Position numbers and translations under genes: made by a program | Source: an uncultured Lutimaribacter sp. | GTDB taxonomy: Bacteria; Pseudomonadota; Alphaproteobacteria; Rhodobacterales; Rhodobacteraceae | Reading direction: 5' to 3' | Assembly (NCBI GenBank): GCA_913061505.1 | Contig: CAJXSO010000002.1 | Coordinates: 1-64,000, forward strand | DNA: 64,000 bases | Shown here: in pieces, positions 7,343-16,012 of the stretch | Position numbering within the stretch: position 1 is the stretch's first letter | How the letters are laid out: every line of letters begins with the position of its first letter | Notes under the pieces: generated by a model | Told to the model about the DNA's origin: nothing | Seen by the model: the letters and a program-made list of their open reading frames with translations, nothing else | The model's database searches: none

Positions 7343-8536
7343 ATGGCAGATGCAGCCGCAAGCGAAAGCGCCTCGGGAAAATTGGTCATCCGCAATATCG
7401 GGCTGATGCTATCGGGCAAGATCGAAGACCCGATCTATGATGCCGATTGCCTGATCGCGGTGGATGGCAAAATTACCCAATGGGGCCGCGAAAAAGATTT
7501 GGATACCGAGGGCGCAGATACGCTGATCGATGCCAATGGCACCACCTTGGCCCCCGGCCTGATCGACAGCCATATTCACCCGGTGGTGGGCGATTACACC
7601 CCCCGCCAGCAGCAATTGCACTGGATCGACAGCACATTGCACGGTGGTGTGACCACGATGATTTCCGCCGGCGAGGTGCATATGCCCGGCCGGCCCAAAG
7701 ACGTGGTCGGGCTAAAGGCCATGGCGATTGCCTCGCAGCGCTGGTACGAAAATTTCCGCCCCTCGGGCGTAAAGGTGCACGCCGGCGCCCCGGTGATCGA
7801 ACATGGCATGGTCGAGGAAGATTTCGCCGAGCTGGCAAAATCGGGTGTAAAACTGCTGGGCGAGGTGGGGCTGGGCACCGTCAAAGACGGAAAAACCGCA
7901 CGCCAGATGGTAGATTGGGCGCGCAAATATGGCATCCAAAGCACCATTCACACAGGCGGCCCCTCGATCCCCGGGTCAGGGCTGATCGATGCCGATATGG
8001 TGCTGGAAACCGGCACCGATGTTGTGGGCCATATCAACGGTGGGCATTCTGCCTTGCCTGATGATCAAATCGTGTGCCTGTGCGAAAACTGCAAAGCCGC
8101 GCTAGAGATTGTGCATAATGGCAACGAACGTGCCGCGCTGCTGACGCTGAACACCGCGCGCGAATTGGGCAAGCTGGACCAGCTGATTTTGGGCACCGAT
8201 GGGCCTGCCGGATCGGGCGTGCAGCCCTTGGGCATCATGCGTATGGTGGCGATGCTGTCGGCCTTGGGCAATGTGCCGGCTGAAATTGCCTTTTGCTTTG
8301 CCAATGGCAATACGGCGCGGCGGCGCAACCTGGATTGCGGGTTAATCGAGGCGGGGCGCAGCGCTGATTTTGTGCTGATGGATCAGGCCCAGCACGCGCC
8401 CGGCAAGCATATTTTAGACTCGGTCGCCCTGGGCAACTTGCCTGGTGTCGGCATGACCATTATCGATGGTATTGTGCGCAGCCAACGCAGCCGCAATACG
8501 CCACCTGCCTGGCGCATACCCGAAATCATCGGCTAG
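7343..8536 (+). CDS. ena: Enamidase (6-oxo-1,4,5,6-tetrahydronicotinate amidohydrolase)
   Basis: A 397-residue amidohydrolase-superfamily enzyme that opens the ring of 1,4,5,6-tetrahydro-6-oxonicotinate to 2-formylglutarate and ammonia. It shares long stretches with my memory of E. barkeri enamidase: GDYTPRQ, TLHGGVTTMISAG with PGRPKD, GEVGLGT, and a C-terminal SRNTPPA. Binuclear metal ligands are visible as H77 and H79 (DSHIHP), bridging E174, H203 (TIHTGG), H230 (GHINGG) and D286 (GTDGPAG). The start at 7343 has AGGGAGAG 5-6 bases upstream; the longer open frame from 7115 crosses the promoter and is not used. It reads divergently from the hydroxylase/reductase operon and 38 bases ahead of the dehalogenase gene, probably on one transcript. 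Confidence 0.92.
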   Translation: MADAAASESASGKLVIRNIGLMLSGKIEDPIYDADCLIAVDGKITQWGREKDLDTEGADTLIDANGTTLAPGLIDSHIHPVVGDYTPRQQQLHWIDSTLHGGVTTMISAGEVHMPGRPKDVVGLKAMAIASQRWYENFRPSGVKVHAGAPVIEHGMVEEDFAELAKSGVKLLGEVGLGTVKDGKTARQMVDWARKYGIQSTIHTGGPSIPGSGLIDADMVLETGTDVVGHINGGHSALPDDQIVCLCENCKAALEIVHNGNERAALLTLNTARELGKLDQLILGTDGPAGSGVQPLGIMRMVAMLSALGNVPAEIAFCFANGNTARRRNLDCGLIEAGRSADFVLMDQAQHAPGKHILDSVALGNLPGVGMTIIDGIVRSQRSRNTPPAWRIPEIIG

Positions 8537-8561
8537 GCCCCAAGGCCCGTGGCCAAAACCT

Positions 8562-8574
8562 GTAAGGGCCTTAC
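8562..8574. promoter_or_regulatory. Palindrome GTAAGG-G-CCTTAC over the dehalogenase ribosome site
   Basis: A perfect 13-base inverted repeat with a single central base ends one base before the dehalogenase ATG (8575) and contains its ribosome-binding sequence TAAGGG. The one-base centre is too small for a full hairpin, so it fits a protein operator better. The TetR protein two genes downstream is a candidate binder. Chance occurrence cannot be excluded. Confidence 0.35.
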
Positions 8575-11500
8575 ATGACACGGCTTTTTTCTACGAAAAA
8601 CAGGCCCTTGCATGCAGGCCCCTACCCTAGCGAAAAGCTGCGCCGCGGGCCGATGCCCGCGCTGCAGGCGATTGGCCCTGAAACCGCGGTGCCCTTTTGC
8701 CAGCCCGAGGCGCCCCATAGCCTGATCAATGCCATGACCGAGGCACAGGCCATGCTGGATATCTTGCGCAGCGGGGCTGCAAACCCCGCCCGCGCCACCA
8801 TTCCAAACTGCCCGGTCGAGCGCGCCCAACATCTGAAATCTTTTGCCTATTTTTGCGATGCCGATATGGCGGGCATTTGCCAGCTGCCAGCAGATGCCCT
8901 GCGCGACGAGCCGCTGGAAAACCCCAATATCGGGCCTTTGGTGCAGCGTTTGCGCACCGAACAGACAAAATCGCTTGCCGCAGGCATAGATCAAACCATG
9001 GCCGAGCTGCGCGAACAGCTTAGCGCGCCGGCCACGCCCATTGATGCCCACAGCCATGCCTTGGTGCTGCTTTATGCCAACCCGCGCCCCCCCAAAAAGG
9101 GCGAGCCGGGCTATGACTGGATTGCCCATAGCGCCCGCCAACGCGCCTGTTTGCGCAGCGCGGAAACCGCGGTTGTCTTGGCCGAATATCTGCGCGTTCT
9201 GGGCTTTGAGGCCCGCGCGCATACCGGCGCGGCCAGCGATGTGGTGATGGCGCGCCTGGCGGTGGCAGCGGGGCTGGTAGATCACGAATTACAAGCGCCA
9301 TGGCTGGGGCAAAACTATGGGCTGGCGGTGGTGACAACCACCATGCAGCTGGCCTGCGACCAGCCGCTGGCGCCCATGGCCACACAGCCGCGGTTTTGGC
9401 TGCATGGCGCGGGCTGGCAGCTGGGGCTGGCGGGCAGTGCCAAGGCAGGCCACAGCGCCGACCCTTACGCCAAACGCCCCTTTGCACTGGGCCCGCACCC
9501 GTTTGAAACCCTCAAGCGCGTGGATCATCCCACCACCTATATCGATGCACCCAATGTGGCGCGGGTGCCCAAACGCACCGATATGTTCGCCCGCGCCCAA
9601 TTTGGCGATATGGGGCGCAAATTGCAAAAAGGCGCGGCAGGCGGGCGGTATGTGCGCAAACAGGCCCCCGCCTTGGCGCAGCGGCGTGCCTTGGGCGCGT
9701 TTGTCTTGCTGCAAGACGGGCCCGTGGCCCGCCCGGCCGCGCCCCACGACCCCGCCGAGATCGCCGACAATCTGAAAGCGGCCAGCTATTATCTGGGCCT
9801 TGATGCTGTTGGGCTGTCGCATTGTCCCGAATGGGCGTGGTATTCGCATGATGCCTTGGGCCAGCCCATTACGCCCCCCCATGATCAGGCCATCAGCATG
9901 ATCGTTGATCAGGGCTATGAAACGATGGAGGGCGCCTCGGGCGATGATTGGATCAGCGTGGCGCAATCCATGCGCGCCTATTTGCGCTTTTCCATTCTGG
10001 GTGCGGTGATTGCGGCGCAGATCAGGAATTTGGGCTACAGCGCCCGCGCCCATACGGTGATGGATGGCGAGGTTCTGCAACCGCCCCTGCTGCTTTTGTC
10101 TGGTTTGGGCGAGGTCAGCCGCATAGGCGAGGTTATCTTGAACCCGTTTTTGGGCCCACGTCTGAAATCGGGGGTGATCACCACCGATCTGCCCTTGGCC
10201 CATGATAAACCCATCGATTTTGGCCTGCAGGCCTTTTGCGAGGCCTGCAACAAATGCGCCCGCGAATGCCCCAGCGGGGCGATCACTGCCGGGCCAAAGC
10301 GCATGTTCAATGGCTACGAGATCTGGAAATCTGACAGCCAGAAATGCGCCACCTACCGCATCACCACCGAGGGCGGCGCAATGTGTGGGCGCTGCATGAA
10401 AACCTGCCCATGGAACCTAGAGGGGCTGTTTGCCGAACGCCCCTTTCGCTGGGCCGCGATGCATGTGCCCAAGGCCGCCCCCTTGCTGGCGCGGCTGGAC
10501 GATGCGCTGGGCAATGGCGGGCTGAATGACACCAAGAAATGGTGGTGGGATATCGCGCTGCAAGACGATGGCGCTTATGCCCCGGCCAGCGCGCCGGTCA
10601 ACCGGCGCGGGCTGCAAAAAGACCTGGCCATCACGGCCGAACAGCAAACCATGGCGGTCTACCCCGCCCCCTTGGCACCCTGGCCCTGGCCCTACCCCTT
10701 TCCGATGGATCGCGAGGCGGGCATCAAGGCCTTTGAAAGCCTGATCAGCGCCGATGAATACCGTGCCAGATCTGCCGCGGGTGAAACCGCGCATATTCAT
10801 CGCTACCAGGTGCCGGGCGCGGCGCCCGTGGTGCAGCTAGCCTTGGCCGATGTGCAGCAGATGACGCCCAAAATCACCAAATACACCTTTACCAGCCCCG
10901 ATGGCACCGCCCTGCCCGAATGGCAGGCGGGCGCGCATCTGGATGTGGTGATCACCCCCGAATTTTTGCGCCAATATTCGATGTCAGGCGATCCGGCCAA
11001 CCGTGATATCTATGAAATTGCGGTGCTGCGCGAAGATGCGGGGCGGGGTGGGTCGAAGATGCTGCAGCGCATCTTTACGCCGGGGCGGCGGGTGTTTGCC
11101 TCGCGCCCGGTGAACCATTTCCCGCTGCACGAAGAGGCCAGCCACAGCCTGCTGATGGCCGGTGGCATCGGGGTGACGCCAATGATCGCCTTTGCCCACA
11201 GGCTGCATGCCCTGGGGCGCAGTTTTGTGCTGCATTATTCCTGTGCCAGCCCCGAAGAGGCCGGTTTCCTGGCCGAATTGCAGGCCCAACCCTGGGCCGC
11301 GCATGTGCAGTTTCACTTTAGCAGCCAGGGACAGCGCGCAGATTTGGCCGCGATTTTGGCCAAGTATCAGCCGGGCGCGCATGTATATACCTGTGGGTCA
11401 GATCGCTACATGCAGGCGGTGATGCAGGCCGCGCGGCAGGCAGGCTGGCCGGATGAGGCGCTACATTTGGAATATTTCAGCGTGCCTGAACAGCCCCCCC

Positions 11501-11772
11501 AGGAAAACCACCCCTTTACCCTGCGGCTTGCGGATGGGCGTGAAATTGCGGTCAGCGCCGATGAAAGCGCGGCCGACGCGCTGGAACGCGCGGGCATTGC
11601 CGTTGACGTGAAATGCGCCGATGGCATATGTGGCGTGTGCCAATGCACCCTGCGCGCAGGCACAGTGCAGCACCGCGATTTCGTTTTGTCACAAGCGCAG
11701 CGCGAAACCCGCATGATCTTGTGTTGCTCGCGCGCCGCCGAACCGGGGGGCGTGCTTGACATCGCGCTATGA
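8575..11772 (+). CDS. Cobalamin-dependent reductive dehalogenase fused to flavin/2Fe-2S reductase (NpRdhA/BhbA type)
   Basis: A 1065-residue self-sufficient reductive dehalogenase homologue. Residues about 1-370 look like the degenerate first nitroreductase-like half, and about 390-550 like the cobalamin-binding half (GYETMEGASGDDW, GEVSRIGE, TTDLP). Two [4Fe-4S] clusters follow: C555, C558, C561, C565 and C591, C604, C607, C611. Residues about 740-970 are a phthalate-dioxygenase-reductase-like module with a flavin motif RQYS (799-802) and GGIGVTPM (863-870). The C-terminus is a [2Fe-2S] ferredoxin domain with C1014, C1019, C1022 and C1050. S465, Y469, K531 and R595 match, at a constant offset of 43, the NpRdhA active-site residues S422, Y426, K488 and R552 as I remember them. 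No Tat signal is seen, so it should be a cytoplasmic, NAD(P)H-driven catabolic enzyme. It is far too long for QueG. The halogenated substrate is not known. Confidence 0.9.
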   Translation: MTRLFSTKNRPLHAGPYPSEKLRRGPMPALQAIGPETAVPFCQPEAPHSLINAMTEAQAMLDILRSGAANPARATIPNCPVERAQHLKSFAYFCDADMAGICQLPADALRDEPLENPNIGPLVQRLRTEQTKSLAAGIDQTMAELREQLSAPATPIDAHSHALVLLYANPRPPKKGEPGYDWIAHSARQRACLRSAETAVVLAEYLRVLGFEARAHTGAASDVVMARLAVAAGLVDHELQAPWLGQNYGLAVVTTTMQLACDQPLAPMATQPRFWLHGAGWQLGLAGSAKAGHSADPYAKRPFALGPHPFETLKRVDHPTTYIDAPNVARVPKRTDMFARAQFGDMGRKLQKGAAGGRYVRKQAPALAQRRALGAFVLLQDGPVARPAAPHDPAEIADNLKAASYYLGLDAVGLSHCPEWAWYSHDALGQPITPPHDQAISMIVDQGYETMEGASGDDWISVAQSMRAYLRFSILGAVIAAQIRNLGYSARAHTVMDGEVLQPPLLLLSGLGEVSRIGEVILNPFLGPRLKSGVITTDLPLAHDKPIDFGLQAFCEACNKCARECPSGAITAGPKRMFNGYEIWKSDSQKCATYRITTEGGAMCGRCMKTCPWNLEGLFAERPFRWAAMHVPKAAPLLARLDDALGNGGLNDTKKWWWDIALQDDGAYAPASAPVNRRGLQKDLAITAEQQTMAVYPAPLAPWPWPYPFPMDREAGIKAFESLISADEYRARSAAGETAHIHRYQVPGAAPVVQLALADVQQMTPKITKYTFTSPDGTALPEWQAGAHLDVVITPEFLRQYSMSGDPANRDIYEIAVLREDAGRGGSKMLQRIFTPGRRVFASRPVNHFPLHEEASHSLLMAGGIGVTPMIAFAHRLHALGRSFVLHYSCASPEEAGFLAELQAQPWAAHVQFHFSSQGQRADLAAILAKYQPGAHVYTCGSDRYMQAVMQAARQAGWPDEALHLEYFSVPEQPPQENHPFTLRLADGREIAVSADESAADALERAGIAVDVKCADGICGVCQCTLRAGTVQHRDFVLSQAQRETRMILCCSRAAEPGGVLDIAL

Positions 11773-11802
11773 ACACCGCAGTGCGGGTGCACCATCGCCC
11801 GG

Positions 11803-11832
11803 GCATCTGCAAAACCACGATTGTGCAGATGC
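11803..11832. promoter_or_regulatory. Inverted repeat between dehalogenase and TetR genes
   Basis: GCATCTGCA (11803-11811) and TGCAGATGC (11824-11832) form a perfect 9-base inverted repeat around a 12-base spacer in the 83-base gap before the TetR start. There is no U-run, so a simple terminator is unlikely; an operator for TetR autoregulation or an intercistronic hairpin are both possible. Confidence 0.45.
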
Positions 11833-11855
11833 AGAAACACGCATAAGGTGATCGC

Positions 11856-12383
11856 ATGACTCGTGGAACACGCCTTGGAAAAACCGATTGGCTAAATGCT
11901 GGCCTGGCCGCTTTGGCAGCCCAAGGGCCTGCTGCCCTGCGGGCCGAGGCGCTGGCACGGCAGTTGGGCACCACCAAAGGCTCGTTCTACTGGCATTTTC
12001 AGGATGTGCCCGCCTTTCAGGCGGCGGTTTTGGCCGCCTGGGCCGAGGCGCAGATCGCCCGCCTGCCCGCGGGCAACACCGCCTCGCCCACCTCGGCCTT
12101 GCGGGCGCTGGCCCAAGCGCTGGCAGCCCCCGCAGGCACCAGCCCCGCCGAAAGGGCCGAGCGCGCCATTCGCGCCATGGCCTTGTCAGATGCCCAAGCA
12201 GCCCAAGCTGTGGCGCAGGTTGACCGCGCGCGCCTTGCCAGCATTTCTGTGCTTTTGGCCGATATTGGCGTCTCTAACCCAGAAATCGCCACGCTGATTT
12301 TGGCCGCAGCGCAGGGCATGCCCGATGATGCCAGTGGCGACCCGATGGGCACATTGGTAGATTTGGTTTTGGCCCTGCGCTAG
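11856..12383 (+). CDS. TetR/AcrR family transcriptional regulator
   Basis: A 175-residue TetR-type repressor. The N-terminal helix-turn-helix region (about residues 8-52) contains the family pattern [16 protein letters not shown]. The ligand-binding C-terminal part is alanine-rich and not assignable to a subgroup. The ATG at 11856 has AAGGTG 7 bases upstream. It is the third gene of the enamidase-dehalogenase set and is followed by recO on the other strand, so it closes the accessory cluster. I infer that it controls the dehalogenase or the whole nicotinate cluster; inverted repeats at 8562-8574 and 11803-11832 are candidate targets. Confidence 0.88.
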   Translation: MTRGTRLGKTDWLNAGLAALAAQGPAALRAEALARQLGTTKGSFYWHFQDVPAFQAAVLAAWAEAQIARLPAGNTASPTSALRALAQALAAPAGTSPAERAERAIRAMALSDAQAAQAVAQVDRARLASISVLLADIGVSNPEIATLILAAAQGMPDDASGDPMGTLVDLVLALR

Positions 12384-13108
12384 GCCCGCCGCCGCGCCAA
12401 GGCATCGACAAATCGCAAGCGCGCCTCTGGCAGGGCGCTGGCGCCCAGGCCCGGTGCCAAATGATGCAGCAAAAAATGGCCTGTCACCTGCAGGCCTTGC
12501 ATTACATCATCCAGATCACCCACCCCTTGGCCCAGCAAGCACGCAGGCAGGGGCAAAAGCCGGCTGGCCCATTCCCCTGCCCCAGCGCGCGATACCGCAC
12601 GCCCGGATTTGGGCGATACATAGGCCAAATCTGTTGTTGCCCCGGTTACGGCACAGGCCCCCAGATCCAGCCCAAACCCCATGTCATCCAGCAGCGCCTG
12701 TTCCCAGCGCAGATAGGCCAATGGCCACAGATCGCTTTGCCCCAACATATCCAGCAAGGCCAGGCTGCGGGCATATAAGCCGGGCTGCGGGGCGCGTTCA
12801 GGCAGGGCAAAGCGCAGCAGGGCCAGCACCGATAACATGCCCGCCAAGGCCAGCCTGTCGTTCATCACCTGTGCGGCACGGCTTTGCAGCGGCTCCACGG
12901 TAAAGGTGCCAATATGGCTATCAAGCCGGGCCCACCATGCCACGTCTAGCTGCGCGCCAGGCTGCAAAATGGGGGCAATTTTGCGGCTGGCGCCCCCACG
13001 CACCACCCCAGCATGGCGGCCCTGTTCGGGGGTGAATACCTCGATGATGGCAGAGGTTTCGCCATGGCGGCGCACTGACAGCAAAATGCCCTGCCCACGC
13101 CATTGCAT
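12380..13108 (-). CDS. recO: DNA repair protein RecO
   Basis: A 242-residue RecO homologue, which loads RecA onto SSB-coated gaps together with RecR. The N-terminal OB-fold region [28 protein letters not shown] and the following [17 protein letters not shown] are typical. The zinc-binding cysteines found in many RecO proteins are absent: only C144 (ACAVTG) and C196 are present. The start is the ATG at 13108, where the family sequence MQWRGQG begins; a longer frame would run into the preceding gene. The gene follows era and DUF1491 on the minus strand, a common order in Rhodobacterales. Its end overlaps the end of the convergent TetR gene by 4 bases. Confidence 0.93.
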   Translation of the reverse strand: MQWRGQGILLSVRRHGETSAIIEVFTPEQGRHAGVVRGGASRKIAPILQPGAQLDVAWWARLDSHIGTFTVEPLQSRAAQVMNDRLALAGMLSVLALLRFALPERAPQPGLYARSLALLDMLGQSDLWPLAYLRWEQALLDDMGFGLDLGACAVTGATTDLAYVSPKSGRAVSRAGAGEWASRLLPLPACLLGQGVGDLDDVMQGLQVTGHFLLHHLAPGLGASALPEARLRFVDALARRRA

Positions 13109-13112
13109 CGTG

Positions 13113-13448
13113 CTAGCCCGCCAAGCTGGGATCATCCAGCAGGTGCCGGCCCTGCCGGTCTTCTACCTCGATCACCCATAAATCGGGGTCGCGGCCGCGA
13201 TGGCGGGCCAGCGTTTCATCGATCTCGCGCTCGGGGCCCGCGGCCAGCGGGGCCCAGATACGCGCGTCGGCCTGCAGGTCGTAACTGCGCTGAAACAGCT
13301 GGGCCTGGCCATCTAAGGTGGCCAATTTCACCACGATATCGCCTGCGTGGTCGTCGCCATGCGCCACAACATAGGCCGGGATATCGTGCAACCGCAGCCG
13401 CGCCAGATAGGCATCGGCCCAAAAACGCGTTGTCAGACGTGCCCCCAT
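13113..13448 (-). CDS. DUF1491 family protein
   Basis: A 111-residue protein of the DUF1491 family found mainly in alphaproteobacteria beside era and recO. Characteristic segments are [43 protein letters not shown] and a C-terminal [18 protein letters not shown]. No signal, membrane segment or catalytic motif is recognisable, and no function is established. I place the start at the ATG at 13448 because family members begin M-x-x-RL; an in-frame GTG at 13460 is the alternative. It lies between era and recO with only a few bases on either side and is presumably co-transcribed. Confidence 0.85.
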   Translation of the reverse strand: MGARLTTRFWADAYLARLRLHDIPAYVVAHGDDHAGDIVVKLATLDGQAQLFQRSYDLQADARIWAPLAAGPEREIDETLARHRGRDPDLWVIEVEDRQGRHLLDDPSLAG

Positions 13449-13466
13449 CGCCCCCCGCACCGCCGA

Positions 13467-14378
13467 TCAGGCGTTACCATCGCGGAAATCTAGCCCCATC
13501 TCGGAATAGCGTGCCGCCTCTTCCAGCCAGTTTTCGCGCACTTTGACTTGCAAGAACAAATGCACTTTGCGGCCCAAAAACTCTTCCAATTCGGCGCGCG
13601 CGGCTTGGCTGACGCCTTTGATGGTTTCGCCCTTTTTGCCCAGCAAAATGCCCTTGTGCCCATCGCGGGCCACGTAGATGACCTGATCAATACGGGCCGA
13701 GCCATCTTTGCGCTCTTGCCAATGTTCGGTTTCCACCGTCAGCTGATAGGGCAATTCCTGATGCAGGCGCAGCGTCAGCTTTTCGCGGGTCATTTCCGCC
13801 GCAATCATGCGCATGGGCAGATCGGCGATCTGATCTTCGGGGTAAAGCCACGGGCCCGCAGGCAGGCGCCCGGCCAGCCATTTGCGCAGGTCATCCACCC
13901 CATAGCCCTTTTCAGCCGAGATCATAAAGGTTTCGGCAAAGCGAAAGCGCTGGTTCAGCTCTTGGGTCAGGGCCAGCAGCACCGGCGCCTCGACCCGATC
14001 GATTTTGTTGATGGCCAGCGCCACCAGGCGATCGGGGGGCATTTGTTCGGCCAAAGTATCCAGAATGCTCGACACCCCATCGGTGATGCCGCGATGCGCC
14101 TCGACCAGCAGCACCACAATATCGGCATCGGCAGCGCCGCCCCATGCGGCGGCCACCATCGCCCGGTCTAGCCGGCGGCGTGGCTTGAACAAGCCGGGCG
14201 TATCGACAAAGACCAGCTGCGCCTCGCCCTCTAGCGCCACACCGCGAATACGCGCGCGGGTGGTTTGCACCTTATGCGTCACAATCGACACTTTGGCGCC
14301 AACCATACGGTTGGTAAGGGTGGATTTGCCGGCGTTCGGCTCTCCAATCAGGGCGACAAAGCCGCAGCGTGTGCTCAT
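13467..14378 (-). CDS. era: GTPase Era
   Basis: A 303-residue Era GTPase that binds the 3' end of 16S rRNA and helps assemble the 30S subunit. The GTPase domain shows G1 GEPNAGKS, G3 DTPGLF and G4 NKID; the C-terminal KH domain contains GHKGILLGKKGETIKGVSQAAR. The start is the ATG at 14378 (MSTRCGFVALIGEPN); the longer frame from 14408 adds ten residues not seen in the family. It heads the era-DUF1491-recO group on the minus strand, 69 bases after the stop of the EamA transporter gene. Confidence 0.96.
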   Translation of the reverse strand: MSTRCGFVALIGEPNAGKSTLTNRMVGAKVSIVTHKVQTTRARIRGVALEGEAQLVFVDTPGLFKPRRRLDRAMVAAAWGGAADADIVVLLVEAHRGITDGVSSILDTLAEQMPPDRLVALAINKIDRVEAPVLLALTQELNQRFRFAETFMISAEKGYGVDDLRKWLAGRLPAGPWLYPEDQIADLPMRMIAAEMTREKLTLRLHQELPYQLTVETEHWQERKDGSARIDQVIYVARDGHKGILLGKKGETIKGVSQAARAELEEFLGRKVHLFLQVKVRENWLEEAARYSEMGLDFRDGNA

Positions 14379-14447
14379 ATCAGGCCAATCCTGTGAAAAT
14401 TTCCCCACTCCTACGCCAATTCGCAGGCCGGGGCCAGTATCTGCGTG

Positions 14448-15329
14448 TTATTTGCGCGCGGCGCGCGCGCTGGCCAGCAAAGTGAACAGCCCGCTGCCCA
14501 CAATCAGCACAGCCCCCAGCCATGTCTGCAGATCGGGCCTTTCGCCAAAAACCAGCGCGCCCAGGCCCATGGCAAAAACCAGCCGGGTATAGCGAAAAGG
14601 CGCCACAACCGCCACCTGCCCCACCCGCATCGCCACCGTTACCGCGTGATAGGCCAGCACGCCAAACAGCGCCGCCCCAATCAGCAGCCCCCAGACCTGC
14701 CCCGATGGCAGGCTTGGCGCCTCGCCAAAGGCCAGCATCAGCACCAGGCCTGCCAGAATGACCATGCCAAAGCCCAAGACACCCAATTGCAGATTGCCAA
14801 TGCTGGGGGGTGCGGCCCGGGTGGCCAAATCGCGCCCGGCAAAGCCCACCATGCCCAATAGCGCAAAAACCGCCTCGGGCGCCACGCCTTGGGTGGTGGG
14901 GCGTATCACCAGCAACACACCGAAAAACCCCACCCAAATGGCCAGCCAGCGCCGCCAGCCCACCGCCTCGCGCAGAAACAGCACGGCCCCCAGCGTCACC
15001 GCCAGCGGCAGCGCCTGCAAAATGGCCGCGGTGGTGGATAGATCGCCAAAGGCCAGCGCCAGCGCAAAAAAGAGCCGCCCCAGCACCTCGAAGCCAGAGC
15101 GCAGCAAAAGCCCCGGCCGCCACATCTGCGCCACCAAGGGCGGCTGGCCGCGCAGCACGCATAACAGCGTGAAAAGCGCCATGCCCAACACCCCAAACAG
15201 CACCAAACCCTGCCCCATCGGCAGCGCCAGCGTGACAGATTTATAAAGCATGTCCTCTAGGGCAAAGGCCGCCATGGCCAGCACCATAAACAGGCTGCCG
15301 CGCAGATTGCCGGCGGCGTGCCCGCTCAC
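14448..15329 (-). CDS. DMT superfamily EamA-type transporter
   Basis: A 293-residue inner-membrane protein with about ten predicted membrane helices arranged as two EamA repeats. The second repeat starts near residue 145 ([19 protein letters not shown]). Features such as the [20 protein letters not shown] segment and a final [11 protein letters not shown] helix are usual for drug/metabolite exporters. Its start overlaps the rnc stop by 4 bases, so it appears to be translationally coupled to RNase III. Substrate cannot be predicted from sequence. Confidence 0.9.
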   Translation of the reverse strand: MSGHAAGNLRGSLFMVLAMAAFALEDMLYKSVTLALPMGQGLVLFGVLGMALFTLLCVLRGQPPLVAQMWRPGLLLRSGFEVLGRLFFALALAFGDLSTTAAILQALPLAVTLGAVLFLREAVGWRRWLAIWVGFFGVLLVIRPTTQGVAPEAVFALLGMVGFAGRDLATRAAPPSIGNLQLGVLGFGMVILAGLVLMLAFGEAPSLPSGQVWGLLIGAALFGVLAYHAVTVAMRVGQVAVVAPFRYTRLVFAMGLGALVFGERPDLQTWLGAVLIVGSGLFTLLASARAARK

Positions 15330-16012
15330 CCTGCGCTGTCCAGTTCCGCAAGCAGGCTTTGGGCGGCGGCCTGTTCTGCCTGCCGTTTCGAGCCGGCCGA
15401 GGCCTGCGCGCTGCGCCCATCGCGCAGGGTAACGGTAATGGTAAATTGCGGCGCGTGGTCAGGCCCGCTGCGCCCGGCCAATGCATAGACCGGCGGCGGC
15501 ATGGCGCGCGCTTGCGCCCATTCTTGCAACGTGGTTTTGGCATCGCGCGCATCGGCATCAACCGTGCCGATACGCGCGCCCCAAAGGCGCAAAACCACCT
15601 CTTTGGCCACAACAAACCCGGCATCCAGATAGACCGCGGCAATCACCGCCTCCATCGCATCGCCCAAAAGCGCCTGCTTGCGCCGCCCGCCCGACAGCAT
15701 CTCTGAGCGCCCAAGTTTCAGCGCATCGCCCAGGCCCAGCTGGCGGGCGACATCGGCACAGGTTTCCTTGCGCACCAGGGCGTTGTAGCGGGGGGCCAAT
15801 TGCCCCTCGCTTGCCTTTTTGTCATGGGCCAGCAGCGCCTCGGCCATCACAAGGCCCAGCACGCGATCGCCCAGAAATTCCAGCCGCTGGTTATCTTGGC
15901 GTGTGGGCGAGGACATCGAGGAATGCGTAACAGCCCGCGCCAGCAGCTCTGGCCGGGAAAACCGGTGCCCGATGCGCGCCTCTAGCGCCTGCAATTCTGC
16001 CGATAGCTTCAC
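15326..16012 (-). CDS. rnc: Ribonuclease III
   Basis: A 228-residue RNase III, which cleaves double-stranded RNA in rRNA and mRNA processing. The catalytic domain has the signature [12 protein letters not shown] with E45 and D49, and [14 protein letters not shown] with D118 and E121, the expected metal ligands. A C-terminal dsRNA-binding domain (about 155-225) ends in [18 protein letters not shown]. It overlaps lepB by 4 bases upstream and the transporter gene downstream. The lepB-rnc order is conserved in many proteobacteria. Confidence 0.97.
   Translation of the reverse strand: MKLSAELQALEARIGHRFSRPELLARAVTHSSMSSPTRQDNQRLEFLGDRVLGLVMAEALLAHDKKASEGQLAPRYNALVRKETCADVARQLGLGDALKLGRSEMLSGGRRKQALLGDAMEAVIAAVYLDAGFVVAKEVVLRLWGARIGTVDADARDAKTTLQEWAQARAMPPPVYALAGRSGPDHAPQFTITVTLRDGRSAQASAGSKRQAEQAAAQSLLAELDSAG

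Noticed and set aside
8575-11772. Epoxyqueuosine reductase (QueG) as identity of the large Fe-S protein
   Set aside because: QueG is about a third of this length and lacks the fused flavin/2Fe-2S reductase; the active-site spacing fits NpRdhA instead.
1-12383. Mobile element carrying the nicotinate/dehalogenase cluster
   Set aside because: No transposase, integrase, tRNA or flanking repeat is visible and base composition looks like the rest; the left boundary is outside the window.
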